Source of the DNA: Lachnospiraceae bacterium
GTDB lineage: Bacteria; Bacillota; Clostridia; Lachnospirales; Lachnospiraceae
NCBI GenBank assembly: GCA_025758065.1
Contig: CP107199.1
Coordinates: 2,763,501 to 2,827,500 of the forward strand
Direction: 5' to 3'
DNA: 64,000 nucleotides
In this document: in pieces, positions 15,706 to 24,556 of the stretch
How the letters are laid out: the number at the start of each line of letters is the position of its first letter
How positions within the stretch are numbered: position 1 is the first letter of the stretch
Translations under genes and position numbers: made by a program
Notes under the pieces: model-generated
The model's database searches: none
What the model saw: only the letters and a program-made list of their open reading frames with translations
What the model was told of the DNA's origin: nothing

Positions 15706-16758
15706 ATGAATGTAAAAGATTTTAATTTTGACCTGCCACAGGAACTGATCGCACAGGATCCTTTGGAGGATCGTTCTTCTTCCAGGCTTTTAGTACTGGA
15801 CAAGAAGACAGGCAAGACACAGCACAGGATCTTTAAGGATATTGTAGAGTATTTAAGATCAGGAGATTGTCTTGTGATCAATGATACAAAGGTTATCCCG
15901 GCAAGATTATTTGGCGTAAAAAAGGATACAGGAGCAAAAATAGAGGTGCTTTTATTAAAGCGCCGTGAAAATGATATTTGGGAGACTCTGGTAAAGCCGG
16001 GAAAGAAGGCAAAACCAGGAACTGTCATTGATTTTGGTGACGGTATCCTTACAGGAACTGTTATTGAGACAGTAGATGATGGAAACAGACTGATCCAGTT
16101 CTCATACGAAGGCATTTTTGAAGAGATATTAGACCGTTTAGGTCAGATGCCACTTCCTCCATACATTACACACCAGTTAAAGGATAAGAACCGCTATCAG
16201 ACTGTTTATGCAGTTCATGAGGGTTCTGCAGCAGCGCCTACAGCCGGACTTCACTTTACAAAAGAACTGTTAAAGCAGATTGAGGATATGGGTGTGAAGA
16301 TCGCTCATGTTACCTTACATGTAGGTCTTGGTACCTTCCGCCCTGTAAAGGTGGAAAATGTATTAGACCACCATATGCACTCTGAATTTTATGTAGTAGA
16401 TGAGGCAGAGGCAAAAAAAGTAAATGAAACAAAAGCAGCAGGAGGCCGGGTGATCTGTGTGGGAACCACCAGCTGCCGTACAGTAGAATCTGCCTCCACA
16501 GAGGATGGTATTTTACAGGCAAAAACAGGCTGGACTGATATTTTCATTTATCCGGGATATAAGTTTAAAATCCTGGATGCACTGATCACCAATTTTCATT
16601 TACCGGAATCTACACTGGTGATGTTAGTCAGTGCATTAGCAGGAAGAGAGAATATTTTAGCAGCATATAATGAAGCGATCAGGGAAAGATACAGATTCTT
16701 TTCTTTTGGCGATGCCATGTTCATCGCTGATGATCCACAGCCTGTAAAGAAAGCGTAG
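15706..16758 (+). CDS. queA: S-adenosylmethionine:tRNA ribosyltransferase-isomerase QueA
   Basis: 350 residues, full length for the family. QueA transfers the ribosyl part of AdoMet onto preQ1 in tRNA to make epoxyqueuosine, a step of wobble-base queuosine synthesis in tRNAs for Asp, Asn, His and Tyr. Conserved stretches seen are FDLPQELIAQDP at the N-terminus, LVINDTKVIPARLFG, GSAAAPTAGLHFT, THVGLGTFRPV (as LHVGLGTFRPVKVE) and NFHLPESTLVMLVSA. The start ATG 15706 follows GGAAGTAAC. It is 26 bases upstream of rluF and looks like part of a queA-rluF-ligA-metA run. No queuosine transporter or tgt gene is in view. Confidence 0.96.
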   Translation: MNVKDFNFDLPQELIAQDPLEDRSSSRLLVLDKKTGKTQHRIFKDIVEYLRSGDCLVINDTKVIPARLFGVKKDTGAKIEVLLLKRRENDIWETLVKPGKKAKPGTVIDFGDGILTGTVIETVDDGNRLIQFSYEGIFEEILDRLGQMPLPPYITHQLKDKNRYQTVYAVHEGSAAAPTAGLHFTKELLKQIEDMGVKIAHVTLHVGLGTFRPVKVENVLDHHMHSEFYVVDEAEAKKVNETKAAGGRVICVGTTSCRTVESASTEDGILQAKTGWTDIFIYPGYKFKILDALITNFHLPESTLVMLVSALAGRENILAAYNEAIRERYRFFSFGDAMFIADDPQPVKKA

Positions 16759-16784
16759 GAAGTAAAGAAAGCGTAGGAAGTTAA

Positions 16785-17621
16785 ATGGAAGAACGTCTGA
16801 ATAAATGGCTTAGCCGCATGGGAGTGTGTTCCAGGCGGGAGGCAGACCGGCTGATCAGTGAAGGCAAAGTTTTAGTTGACGGAAAAACTGCCCAGATGGG
16901 TCAGCGTATAGAAGATGGACAGAAAGTAATATGCGATGGAAAGCCGGTAGGTGGTGCAGACGGCGGGCGGGGAGAAGTAAAACCTCCCCGCCCTGTTCTG
17001 CTTGCGGTAAATAAACCAAGAGGGATCGTCTGCACTACTTCCGACAAAGACCGGGCAGAAAATATTGTAGAAATGCTTTCTTATCCGGAACGTATTTACC
17101 CTGTTGGCCGTCTGGATAAAGAGTCTGAGGGACTGATCCTTATGACGAATCAGGGAGATCTGGTAAATAAGATCATGCGCAGTACCAATGCCCATGAAAA
17201 AGAATATATCGTTACTGTAGATAAGGTTCTGACAGATGAATTTATCAAACAGATGTCAGAAGGCGTGTGGTTAGAGGAATTAGAGCGGAAAACACTTCCG
17301 TGTAAAGTACGAAAACAGGGAGAACGCCGTTTTTCTATTATCCTGACTCAGGGTTTAAACAGGCAGATCCGGCGGATGTGCCAGGCCTGCGGTTATCGGG
17401 TGCATCTTCTTAGGCGGGTGCGTATTATGAATATCCAGTTAGGCGGTTTGAAAACAGGGGAATATCGTAAGATCACCGGGGAAGAATATAAACGGCTTAT
17501 AAAACTGCTGGAAGGTTCCACAAGTCTGTCTAAGTCAGACAGAAGAGGAAAACGATATGTGGCTTTTCACTCTAAGAATGAAGATCAGGTGAATAAATGG
17601 AAACAGAGATCCGGAGAATGA
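16785..17621 (+). CDS. rluF: 23S rRNA pseudouridine synthase, RluF/RluB type
   Basis: 278 residues. An S4 RNA-binding domain at the N-terminus (LNKWLSRMGVCSRREADRLI) is followed by the RsuA-family catalytic domain, with the catalytic aspartate in VGRLDKESEGL (about residue 109) and the end motif GLNRQIRRMCQACGY. This subfamily isomerises uridine in 23S rRNA; RluF (U2604) fits slightly better than RluB from the length and the NRQIRRMC context, but this is not certain. A 40-residue basic tail follows the domain. The 3' end overlaps ligA by 25 bases in another frame, implying translational coupling. Confidence 0.85.
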   Translation: MEERLNKWLSRMGVCSRREADRLISEGKVLVDGKTAQMGQRIEDGQKVICDGKPVGGADGGRGEVKPPRPVLLAVNKPRGIVCTTSDKDRAENIVEMLSYPERIYPVGRLDKESEGLILMTNQGDLVNKIMRSTNAHEKEYIVTVDKVLTDEFIKQMSEGVWLEELERKTLPCKVRKQGERRFSIILTQGLNRQIRRMCQACGYRVHLLRRVRIMNIQLGGLKTGEYRKITGEEYKRLIKLLEGSTSLSKSDRRGKRYVAFHSKNEDQVNKWKQRSGE

Positions 17622-19573
17622 AAGAACTGATCCCCCAGCTTCGTCAGGCTGCGAAAGCCTACTATCAGGAAAGCCGGGAGATCATGAGCAATTTTGAATA
17701 TGATAAGCTGTATGATGAGCTGTCTGCCCTGGAGGCAAAGACAGGGATCATCCTGTCGGGAAGTCCCACACAGCAGGTAGGTTATCAGGTTTTAAGTGAG
17801 CTTCCAAAAGAGACCCATGAAGAGCCTATGCTGTCTCTTGATAAGACAAAGAGTGTAGAGGACTTACAGCAGTGGTTAGGAAACCAGAAAGGCCTTTTAT
17901 CCTGGAAAATGGATGGCCTTACGGTAGTTCTTACTTATGAAAATGGAACGCTGGTAAAGGCTGTTACCAGGGGAAATGGGGAGATCGGGGAAGTTATTAC
18001 ACCAAATGCAAGGGCATTTTCCAACATCCCCCTGGCAATTGCCTATAAGGGGCAGCTGATCATCCGGGGCGAGGCAGTCATTACCTATACAGATTTTGAA
18101 CGTATTAACGATGAGATCGGTGATGCAGATGCCAAATATAAAAACCCGCGAAACCTTTGCAGCGGTTCTGTGCGCCAGTTAAACAGTAAGATCACAGCAG
18201 AGCGCAGTGTTCATTTTGAGGCTTTTGCCCTGGTTAAGGCAGAAGGTGTTGACTTTAAAAATTCCAGAAAAGAGCAATTTTTATGGCTGAAAAACCAGGG
18301 ATTTGAGGTCGTGCATCACGAAGAAGTAACAGCAGCCGATCTAATGGATAAGGTTGCCTGGTTTGCAGGGCAGATCGGGCATAATGATATTCCTTCAGAT
18401 GGCCTGGTGCTGTTATATGATGATATTGCCTATGGTGATTCACTGGGACGTACGGCCAAGTTCCCGCGAAATGCCATTGCTTTTAAGTGGCAGGATGAGA
18501 TCCGGGAGACCACATTATCCTATATTGAATGGAGTCCTTCACGAACCGGTCTGATCAATCCGGTGGCTGTGTTTGAGCCAGTTGAGTTAGAGGGGACTAC
18601 TGTCAGTCGCGCCAGCGTCCATAATATCAGCATTATGGAAGGGCTGGAGTTAGGCGCAGGAGATAAGATCACGGTATACAAGGCAAATATGATCATCCCA
18701 CAGATCGCAGATAACCTGACCCGCAGCGGTGTAAGGGATATTCCTAAGATCTGTCCTGTATGCGGCGGCGCTACACAGATCCGCCAGACCAATGATGTAA
18801 AGAGTTTATATTGCACTAATCCAGAATGTCAGGCAAAAAAGATCAAAAGCTTTACTTTGTTTGTAAGCCGTGATGCCTTAAATATAGATGGATTATCAGA
18901 AGCAACTCTGGAGAAATTCATCGGTGCCGGTTTTATCCACGAATATGCAGATATTTTCCATTTATCAGACCATAAAGAAGTGATTACAGAAATGGAAGGC
19001 TTTGGTCAGAAATCCTATGATAATCTGATTAGTTCCATTGAAGCTGCCTCCCACACCACACTGCCAAGACTGATATATGGTCTGGGAATTGCAGGAATTG
19101 GTCTTGCAAATGCGAAAATGCTCTGCCGTCATTTTAACTATGATCTGGATCAGATGCGTCACTGCGACGTGGAAGAGCTGACAGCAGTAGATGGCATTGG
19201 CAGTGTACTGGCTCAGGCATGGGTAGATTACTTTGCTTCTGCAAAGAACAATGAGGTATTAGATCATTTATTGCAGGAGCTTCACATTGAAAAAGAACAG
19301 GCAGAGGAAAATGGTACTGCTTTCACAGGAATGACCTTTGTTATCACAGGCTCTGTAGAGCATTTTGCAAACAGAAAGGAATTGCAGGCACTGATCGAGA
19401 GCAAGGGAGGAAAGGCAACAGGTTCTGTTACCTCAAAAACCACGTATCTGATCAATAATGATACACAATCCAGTTCTTCTAAAAATAAAAAGGCAAAGGA
19501 ACTGGGGATTCCGATCCTTTCGGAAGAAGATTTCCTGAAACTGCTTCAGGAGAAGGAAAAGGGGGAAGGCTGA
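17597..19573 (+). CDS. ligA: NAD-dependent DNA ligase LigA
   Basis: 658 residues, near the normal 660-680. It seals nicks in replication and repair using NAD. The adenylation-site lysine is in LLSWKMDGLT at about residue 103 (KxDG motif; Met in place of the more common Ile/Leu). The oligonucleotide-binding part follows, then the zinc-finger cysteines ICPVCGG and CTNPECQ, helix-hairpin-helix repeats (LIYGLGIAGIGLANAK, LTAVDGIGSVLAQA) and a C-terminal BRCT domain starting FTGMTFVITGSV. It begins inside the end of rluF and stops one base before metA, so the genes are cotranscribed. All expected domains are present. Confidence 0.95.
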   Translation: METEIRRMKELIPQLRQAAKAYYQESREIMSNFEYDKLYDELSALEAKTGIILSGSPTQQVGYQVLSELPKETHEEPMLSLDKTKSVEDLQQWLGNQKGLLSWKMDGLTVVLTYENGTLVKAVTRGNGEIGEVITPNARAFSNIPLAIAYKGQLIIRGEAVITYTDFERINDEIGDADAKYKNPRNLCSGSVRQLNSKITAERSVHFEAFALVKAEGVDFKNSRKEQFLWLKNQGFEVVHHEEVTAADLMDKVAWFAGQIGHNDIPSDGLVLLYDDIAYGDSLGRTAKFPRNAIAFKWQDEIRETTLSYIEWSPSRTGLINPVAVFEPVELEGTTVSRASVHNISIMEGLELGAGDKITVYKANMIIPQIADNLTRSGVRDIPKICPVCGGATQIRQTNDVKSLYCTNPECQAKKIKSFTLFVSRDALNIDGLSEATLEKFIGAGFIHEYADIFHLSDHKEVITEMEGFGQKSYDNLISSIEAASHTTLPRLIYGLGIAGIGLANAKMLCRHFNYDLDQMRHCDVEELTAVDGIGSVLAQAWVDYFASAKNNEVLDHLLQELHIEKEQAEENGTAFTGMTFVITGSVEHFANRKELQALIESKGGKATGSVTSKTTYLINNDTQSSSSKNKKAKELGIPILSEEDFLKLLQEKEKGEG

Positions 19574-19574
19574 T

Positions 19575-20492
19575 ATGCCTATTAAAGTACAGAAGGATCT
19601 GCCTGCAAGGGCGATCCTGGAATCAGAAAATATATTTATCATGGATGAAGACAGGGCTATGAGCCAGGATATCCGACCTTTGGAGATCCTGATCTTAAAT
19701 CTCATGCCTTTAAAGGAGGATACAGAGACACAATTGCTGCGTGCGCTGTCAAATACACCGCTGCAGGTGGACTGTACCTTTTTAATGCTGTCTACCCATG
19801 TGTCCAAAAACACATCTGCCAGTCATTTAAACAAGTTTTATGTGTCCTTTGACAGCATCAGAAAGAAAAAATTCGATGGAATGATCATCACAGGTGCGCC
19901 TGTGGAAAATATGGACTTTGAAGAGGTAAACTACTGGAAAGAGCTTTCCGGTATCATGGAGTGGAGTAAAACACATGTGACCTCGACTATCCATATCTGC
20001 TGGGGAGCCCAGGCGGGACTGTATTACCATTATGGCATCCCGAAATATAAGAGAGAAGAGAAACTTTCCGGTATTTATAAGCACAGAGTATCAGACCGGA
20101 AGGTGCCGTTAGTACGCAGCTTTAATGATACCTTCCTGGCACCTCATTCCCGTTATACAGAGGTCCGCAGGGAAGATATTGAGAAGCACCCGGAGCTGGT
20201 CATTCTGGCAGAGTCCGAAGAAGCCGGAATATTTCTGGTAATGAGCCGTGATGGAAAGCAGATCTTTGTCCAGGGCCATCCGGAATATGACCGTATGACT
20301 TTAAATAACGAATACCACAGAGATCTGAACAAGGGGCTGAACCCATCTCTTCCGGTTAATTATTATGAGGATAATGATCCGTTTTCCGTACCGGAACTTA
20401 CTTGGAGAAATACTTCTAATACATTGTATACCAACTGGCTGAATTTCTATGTATACCAGATGACACCGTATTTGTTGGATGATGGGGAGTAG
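19575..20492 (+). CDS. metA: Homoserine O-acyltransferase MetA
   Basis: 305 residues, the full length of MetA-type enzymes, which acylate homoserine in methionine synthesis; in Firmicutes of this type the donor is usually acetyl-CoA, but that depends on one active-site residue I have not verified. The class I glutamine-amidotransferase-like fold shows LEILILNLMPLKEDTE near the N-terminus, the nucleophile in TIHICWGAQAGLYY and the catalytic His/Glu in FVQGHPEYDR. The start is two bases after ligA, with GGGGAAGG as ribosome site. No S-box or T-box is visible because the gene lacks its own leader. A terminator follows at 20538. Confidence 0.95.
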   Translation: MPIKVQKDLPARAILESENIFIMDEDRAMSQDIRPLEILILNLMPLKEDTETQLLRALSNTPLQVDCTFLMLSTHVSKNTSASHLNKFYVSFDSIRKKKFDGMIITGAPVENMDFEEVNYWKELSGIMEWSKTHVTSTIHICWGAQAGLYYHYGIPKYKREEKLSGIYKHRVSDRKVPLVRSFNDTFLAPHSRYTEVRREDIEKHPELVILAESEEAGIFLVMSRDGKQIFVQGHPEYDRMTLNNEYHRDLNKGLNPSLPVNYYEDNDPFSVPELTWRNTSNTLYTNWLNFYVYQMTPYLLDDGE

Positions 20493-20537
20493 GAGCTAGT
20501 ACATCAGCAGTATCATAGACTATGTAATAAATATGAA

Positions 20538-20583
20538 AAAACCTTCCGGCACGGAAAATATTCCAATGCCGGAAGGTTTTTAA
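20538..20583. terminator. Bidirectional terminator between metA and the hydrogenase gene
   Basis: AAAACCTTCCGGC (20538-20550) and GCCGGAAGGTTTT (20568-20580) are perfect arms, with A and T runs outside. It lies between convergent genes. Confidence 0.85.
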
Positions 20584-20636
20584 CTTTTTTCACGAATTCC
20601 TCCGAAACAGGATCCAACCTCACATTATCTCACATC

Positions 20637-22430
20637 TTATCCCTGCAGCTTCGCATTAGGATTGATCACATATCCATTGCGGTTTCTCTGAGGGCTTGGA
20701 GGCATCTGCCATTTATTATGGTCAGTATGCAGCAGCATATGGGATTTGTGGCTTAATGGCTGTTCAAAGTAGTTGTCATAAAGAGCCTTCACATCAGGAT
20801 TTTCATGGGAACGGCGGATATCAGCATTCGCGTCCAGGAAATACAGGTTCTTTCCGCGTTCAAAGGCCATTTCCACGCCGTCATGCTGAGGCTGTCCGCC
20901 TCCGCCTACACAGCCGCCAGGGCATGCCATAACTTCTACAAATTCGTAATGCTTTTCACCGCGTTCAATGGCTTTTAACAGGTTTCTGGTATTTCCCAGA
21001 CCGCTGACAGCAGCAATACGCAGGATCTGTCCGTTTAATTCAAATTCAGCTTCTGTAATACCGGTCTCCTGGGAGGAAGCGCGTACATTTTTAAAGGCAT
21101 CAGGAGCGCAGTTTTCGCCCATGATAGCATAGTAGGCAGTACGCAGGGCAGCTTCCATAACACCGCCTGTAGCGCCGAAGATCACACCGGCACCGGAAGC
21201 GTCGTGGAAGATACGATCCGGTTCAATATCAGTAAGACGGTCAGTAATGATGCTGGAACCCTTGATCATGCGGATCAGCTCACGGGTAGTGATCACGCAG
21301 TCTGTATCATGACCTGCATATTCCTTGTAGAACAGCTCCATATTTGCTTCGCCCTTTTTAGCCAGGCAAGGCATAATGGCAACAGAGAAGATATCTTCCG
21401 GCTTTTTGCCGATCTGCTCTGCAAAATAGCTCTTCATTACAGCACCAAACATCTGCATTGGGGATTTGGCAGTAGATAACTGTTTTACAAACTGTGGGAA
21501 TTCACTCTTAACAAAGCGTACCCATCCCGGACAGCAGGAAGTGAACATTGGACGGTCTTTTAAATCCCCTTTGCCAAGGCGGACTAACAACTCATTTGCT
21601 TCTTCCATAATGGTAAGGTCAGCAGTGAAGCAGGAGTCAAATACATAATCAGCTCCCATTTTCTTCAAAGCGTCAAAAATCTTTCCAATGGTAGCTTCTT
21701 CCCGTGTAAATCCAAGACCTTCGCCCCATGCAGCACGGACAGCAGGAGCAACCTGTACAACAACTGTTTTATTAGGATCAGCTAAAGCTCTCCATAATTT
21801 TTCTGTATCGTCACGCTCATGAAGTGCTCCAACAGGACAGTGGGTGATACACTGACCGCAGAGAGAACAGTCTGCTTCATTTATCTTACGGTTTCCGGTT
21901 ACATTAATAGTAGAACGGGAACCGGTACCTTCCAGATCCCAGATATTTAAGCCCTGGATCTTGTCACAGACCTGAACGCAGCGCATACATTTAATGCATT
22001 TTTCGGATTGACGGATCAGAGGGAATGTTTTATCCCATGGCTGCTTTTCCAGACGTTCCTCAAAAAGACCATCCTGGACGTTCAGATCCGTTGCGATCTT
22101 CTGAAGAGAACAGTTGCCGCTTCTTACACAGGTAGCGCACCGGCAATCATGCTGGGATAAGATCAGCTGAACAGTAAGACGGCGGTCTAAGCGTACCTTT
22201 GGGCTGTTAGTATAAACGACCATGCCTTCTTCTACCTTATTGTTGCAGGCAGTGATCAGATGGTCACGTCCTTCTAATTCTACAACGCATACGCGGCAGG
22301 CAGCGATCTCATTTAAACCTTTCCAGTAGCATAAGTGTGGGATATGGATGCCGATAGACTCGGCTGCTTCCATTAAGGTAGTGCCTTCTTTTACAGATAC
22401 AGGCAGTTTGTCGATGGTTAAATTTACCAT
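20637..22430 (-). CDS. [FeFe]-hydrogenase, group A (GltD-linked) catalytic subunit
   Basis: 597 residues. N-terminal 2Fe-2S domain (HLCYWKGLNEIAACRVCVVE), a His-Cys3 4Fe-4S site (HDCRCATCVRSGNC), two further 4Fe-4S clusters (CIKCMRCVQVC, CSLCGQCITHCP), then the H-cluster domain. The three signatures are intact: TSCCPGW, MPCLAKKGE and MACPGGCVGGGGQP. A small-subunit segment (VKALYDNYFEQPLSHKS) ends the protein. It should oxidise or make H2 with electrons passed along the clusters. The gene overlaps the upstream flavoprotein gene by 7 bases; pairing with a GltD-like partner is typical of the class called A2 in hydrogenase surveys. No maturases are in view. Confidence 0.9.
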   Translation of the reverse strand: MVNLTIDKLPVSVKEGTTLMEAAESIGIHIPHLCYWKGLNEIAACRVCVVELEGRDHLITACNNKVEEGMVVYTNSPKVRLDRRLTVQLILSQHDCRCATCVRSGNCSLQKIATDLNVQDGLFEERLEKQPWDKTFPLIRQSEKCIKCMRCVQVCDKIQGLNIWDLEGTGSRSTINVTGNRKINEADCSLCGQCITHCPVGALHERDDTEKLWRALADPNKTVVVQVAPAVRAAWGEGLGFTREEATIGKIFDALKKMGADYVFDSCFTADLTIMEEANELLVRLGKGDLKDRPMFTSCCPGWVRFVKSEFPQFVKQLSTAKSPMQMFGAVMKSYFAEQIGKKPEDIFSVAIMPCLAKKGEANMELFYKEYAGHDTDCVITTRELIRMIKGSSIITDRLTDIEPDRIFHDASGAGVIFGATGGVMEAALRTAYYAIMGENCAPDAFKNVRASSQETGITEAEFELNGQILRIAAVSGLGNTRNLLKAIERGEKHYEFVEVMACPGGCVGGGGQPQHDGVEMAFERGKNLYFLDANADIRRSHENPDVKALYDNYFEQPLSHKSHMLLHTDHNKWQMPPSPQRNRNGYVINPNAKLQG

Positions 22431-24256
22431 AATTTCTCACGCCCTCCTTTAAAGATTCCAAAGCCGAAATGATCGCAGCGGAGGCAGCGTCCGGATTCCT
22501 GCGCTATTTCTTTCTTGTTCATGCAGTTTTCAACACCTTCAAAATCGTGTTTACGTTCACTTGCTTCCCGTTCAGACAGTTCTACACGGCCGCATGGAGT
22601 ATGGTCGTTGTTATTTGGGATCGGGATCTCAATATCACAGGTGATTTCATGGTGATATCCTAAATATTCGTCAATGTTGGCAGCAGTTACCTTTGCGGCA
22701 GCTACGGCTTTGATAACAGTGGCCGGGCCGGAAGCACAGTCACCGCCTGCAAATACGCCTGGGATATCAGCAAATCCACCGTTTGGCAGAGTAACGATCT
22801 TACCTCTGGATACCGGGATACCAGACTCTTCATAATGTTTGACCTCAATATTCTGGCCAATGGCAATGATCATGGTCTGGCATGGGATCACATATTCCGG
22901 TTCACCGCTGGCAGTTACACTTGCACGGCCGTCTTTGATGGTACTGATCATCTGAGGAGTGACCCGGACACCACTTACACGTCCATTTTCATCAACTTCA
23001 ATGCCAGCCGGAGCAACCAAAGTGAGCAGTTCTACACCTTCTGCAACAGCTGCCTCGATCTCAGCAGGAAGAGCAGTCATATCAGCTACGCGGCGGCGGT
23101 AAACGATGCTGACTTTCTTTGCACCCAGACGGATGGCAGTGCGGACAGCATCCATGGATACGTTTCCGCCACCGATGACAGCTACTTCCTGGCCGCTAAG
23201 ATCAGGACAGTCCCCAAGGCTTACGTTTCTAAGGAAATCCACAGCAGAAGTAATACCCGCTGCATCTTCATTTGGAAGGCCAAGCTTCTTATCTGTAGAA
23301 GCGCCTACTGTAATAAGCACTGCGTCATATACTTTTCGCAGTTCGTCCAGTTTAATATCTTCACCGATCTTTACATTGTAATGTACCTGGATGCCGGTTT
23401 CCAGGATGGCATCTGTATCTTCTTCCAGGCGGTTCTTTGGCAGACGGTAGTTTGGAATACCGTATCGCAGCATACCACCCAGCTTTGGCAGCATCTCATA
23501 AACAGTGACCTGATGGCCCATTAACTGCAGATAATAAGCAGAAGAGAGGCCGGAAGGTCCGCCGCCTACAACGGCGATCTTTTTGCCGGTGGAAGGACCA
23601 CAGGCTGGCGGAGTGACTTTTCCTGCAAGATCAGCAGCAGCACGTTTCAGTCCCCGGATATTTACAGAGGTATCTACCATATTGCGGCGGCAGCGTGCTT
23701 CGCATGGATGTTCGCAGATAAAACCGCAGGTAGAAGGGAATGGGTTGTCCTTGCGGATCAGCTGGATGGCATCTGCAAAGCGTCCGTCTCTTACCAGGGC
23801 AATATAACCTGGAATGTCTACATGGGCCGGACAGAGGGCAACACATGGAACTGGCTGGGAAATAGCGCAGCTGCATCGTTTATTGCGGATGTGTGCCTCA
23901 AAATCATCACGGCAGGTATGTACCATGCGCCATACCATTTTGGCTGCTTCAGAGCCAATGGCACAGTCGGCGGTCTGCATAATGGAAAGGGCAGTCTCCT
24001 CGATCAGGTCCAGGATCTCGTAATCAGCATCGCCATTTAACACATTGGTGATCATATGTTTCAACTGATGAAGTCCCACACGGCAGGGAACACATTTTCC
24101 GCAGGTCTGGGCATGGCACATTTCGATAAAAGCCCTTGTTATATCAACAGGGCAGATACCTGGAGGGCTGGCCACAATACGCTGCTCCAGATTTTTGTAA
24201 AGACTCTCAACCATCAGCTGGTCTTTACTTGGGGTGAACAACTCCAATCTGCTCAT
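22424..24256 (-). CDS. GltD-like FAD/NAD(P)H oxidoreductase with NuoF-type iron-sulfur N-domain
   Basis: 610 residues in two parts. Residues about 40-130 match the C-terminal 4Fe-4S domain of NuoF (CGKCVPCRVGLHQLKHMITN). The rest is a glutamate-synthase small-subunit flavoprotein: iron-sulfur cysteines (CPAHVDIPGYIALV, CGFICEHPCEARCRR), FAD site AVVGGGPSGLSSAYYL and NAD(P) site VAVIGGGNVSMDAVRTA. It probably shuttles electrons between NAD(P)H and the hydrogenase encoded next to it. No glutamate synthase large subunit is nearby, so ammonia assimilation is unlikely. I start it at ATG 24256 behind AGGAGGAT rather than at the earlier ATG. C-terminal cysteines (CLRCDHFG) could bind one more cluster. 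Confidence 0.85.
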   Translation of the reverse strand: MSRLELFTPSKDQLMVESLYKNLEQRIVASPPGICPVDITRAFIEMCHAQTCGKCVPCRVGLHQLKHMITNVLNGDADYEILDLIEETALSIMQTADCAIGSEAAKMVWRMVHTCRDDFEAHIRNKRCSCAISQPVPCVALCPAHVDIPGYIALVRDGRFADAIQLIRKDNPFPSTCGFICEHPCEARCRRNMVDTSVNIRGLKRAAADLAGKVTPPACGPSTGKKIAVVGGGPSGLSSAYYLQLMGHQVTVYEMLPKLGGMLRYGIPNYRLPKNRLEEDTDAILETGIQVHYNVKIGEDIKLDELRKVYDAVLITVGASTDKKLGLPNEDAAGITSAVDFLRNVSLGDCPDLSGQEVAVIGGGNVSMDAVRTAIRLGAKKVSIVYRRRVADMTALPAEIEAAVAEGVELLTLVAPAGIEVDENGRVSGVRVTPQMISTIKDGRASVTASGEPEYVIPCQTMIIAIGQNIEVKHYEESGIPVSRGKIVTLPNGGFADIPGVFAGGDCASGPATVIKAVAAAKVTAANIDEYLGYHHEITCDIEIPIPNNNDHTPCGRVELSEREASERKHDFEGVENCMNKKEIAQESGRCLRCDHFGFGIFKGGREKLW

Positions 24257-24474
24257 ATAAATCCTCCTGAACATATATTTTGTTTAATGATAATAAATGT
24301 CATTAATTAGTATAACATATAGTTGTAAAAAATGCACTATAAAATATACAAAAAAATTGTAATAATTTTTAGATATCTAAAAAAGTTTGCAAAAAGAGCT
24401 GCTTGTGCTTGAAAAGCGGCGTATGGACACTGTTGTTTGTATCCAAATGGACCGAGATAGTGGAAATAAAAAAC

Positions 24475-24505
24475 TTGACCCTACAATTATTATAGAGTAT
24501 AAACT
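24475..24505 (+). promoter_or_regulatory. Promoter of the MATE gene with a MerR-type dyad
   Basis: TTGACC (24475-24480) with TATAAA 17 bases on (24498) or TAAACT 19 bases on (24500). The spacer is an imperfect dyad, ACCCTACA...TATAGAGT. A long spacer overlapped by a dyad is the usual layout of promoters activated by MerR-family drug sensors. No merR gene is adjacent. The rest of the 300-base gap 24257-24556 shows nothing else. Confidence 0.5.
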
Positions 24506-24556
24506 GATACAGGCAGAAAAAATGCTATGAAACAGACAACAGGAGAGACATATATT

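Noticed and set aside
19560..19575. SAM-responsive (S-box) element before metA
   Set aside because: metA starts two bases after ligA, leaving no leader.
22835..23524. 229-residue plus-strand frame inside the flavoprotein gene
   Set aside because: It is antisense to a clear GltD-like gene with motifs; an overlap artefact.
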